Below are positions 5,417 through 5,917 of a DNA stretch of 5,917 bases, in pieces; the stretch's first letter is position 1, and every line of letters begins with the position of its first letter. The position numbers were made by a program, and so were the translations under genes. The notes under the pieces are model-generated. The model ran no database searches. It was given only the letters and a program-made list of their open reading frames with translations, and was not told where the DNA came from. The stretch is from an uncultured Eubacteriales bacterium (GTDB taxonomy: Bacteria > Bacillota > Clostridia > Christensenellales > Borkfalkiaceae): contig CADBSX010000147.1 in the NCBI GenBank assembly GCA_902797515.1, positions 1-5,917 on the forward strand, in the 5' to 3' direction.

Positions 5417-5917
5417 CTATGATATTTCTTCGTCTGAAAACTCTTCGTTTTTTACGTCGAGATAGAGGCTCGCGAACTCTTTCGCGACTATCTCGACCGA
5501 CGCGTGCGCCGCTACTTTTATCGTCTTTTCGGTCACCGCCGCCGTCACCGTCTTTTTGAACCAGAAAAACGGATTGAAAAAGTTCAATATCCTTATAAGC
5601 GCGTTCGTCGTCTTTACCGCCGCCCCTACCGCTTTATTCTTCGCTATGCCGAAAGCCAACGAGTAAGAGGAATAGACGGAAGAGAGTTCGACGTTTTTAA
5701 GCGCTTTTACGCCCGTTTCGTCGAGAATTATCCTCAATTTTTTGAAAACGTCGCGGAAAAAATCGAATATCTGCCTCTCACTCAATTCCAGAAGGGGCGC
5801 TTTGCTCGTGGGATTTACCGCCGCCGCGACTTCTTTTATGATGCCGAAATAATCGACGGGGAACTTGTCCGCTTTCCCGACTTTGAATATCCTTCTGAAA
5901 AGATTTTTGCCCGTCGC
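5417..5917 (-). CDS. Unrecognised protein, C-terminal part, cut by window edge
   Basis: The frame is open from the right edge to a TAG at 5417-5419, giving 166 visible residues; the true start lies outside. The protein is not recognised. A TTG at 5783-5785 could be read as a start, but it has no ribosome site, and 44 further codons in the same frame upstream look like normal protein (beginning ATGKNLFRRIFKVGKADKFP). The visible part is mostly helical in appearance: an amphipathic stretch around ERQIFDFFRDVFKKLRIIL (47-65), an alanine-rich region, a hydrophobic aromatic segment ILNFFNPFFWFKK (110-122) that may sit at or in the membrane, and an acidic end (NEEFSDEEIS). It precedes dut by 20 bases and probably shares its transcript. 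A membrane-associated role is only a guess. Confidence 0.7.
   Translation of the reverse strand, partial: ATGKNLFRRIFKVGKADKFPVDYFGIIKEVAAAVNPTSKAPLLELSERQIFDFFRDVFKKLRIILDETGVKALKNVELSSVYSSYSLAFGIAKNKAVGAAVKTTNALIRILNFFNPFFWFKKTVTAAVTEKTIKVAAHASVEIVAKEFASLYLDVKNEEFSDEEIS

Overview
The window looks like chromosomal DNA from an uncultured, probably gut-associated Firmicute of the class Clostridia. That is inferred from sigma-A type promoters, AGGAG-type ribosome sites, a B. subtilis YdjI-like SPFH protein, and a clostridial arrangement of ArsR regulator, free metallochaperone domain and P-type ATPase. Finer taxonomy cannot be settled from the sequence. Every supported gene reads on the minus strand, so transcription runs from high to low coordinates. 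No RNA genes, insertion sequences, CRISPR arrays or phage structural genes were seen, and no stretch over 300 bases lacks a gene.

In transcription order, the right edge (5417-5917) holds the C-terminal part of a protein I do not recognise. It is followed 20 bases later by a complete dUTPase gene (dut, 4959-5396). A consensus promoter (4868-4896) and a 5' leader with an inverted repeat then drive a secreted, single-pass membrane protein (3143-4792). That protein has an Ig-like-looking ectodomain and a 92-residue Glu/Thr-repeat tail predicted to lie in the cytoplasm. Its transcript ends at a very strong intrinsic terminator (3091-3131).

The centre is a self-regulated heavy-metal resistance operon. 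A near-perfect promoter (3042-3070) is followed at once by a perfect 9-bp inverted repeat (3014-3037) of the ArsR/SmtB operator type. Then come an ArsR/SmtB metalloregulator (2629-2997), a free-standing 72-residue HMA metal-binding domain (2375-2593) and a CadA/ZntA-class P1B ATPase without its own HMA domain (476-2362). Expected logic: the repressor sits over the transcription start until Zn(II), Cd(II) or Pb(II) binds it, then the HMA protein and the pump are made and metal is exported.

At the left edge, a promoter with an extended -10 (418-446) drives the beginning of a YdjI-like SPFH-domain protein (1-386), cut by the window edge. No clear terminator separates it from the ATPase gene, so read-through from the metal operon is possible.

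The metal operon and dut are confident assignments. The membrane protein and the right-edge protein are the two real unknowns. I found no convincing wholly new system. The most unusual items are the acidic repeat tail, the leader inverted repeat in front of that gene, and the detached HMA domain.
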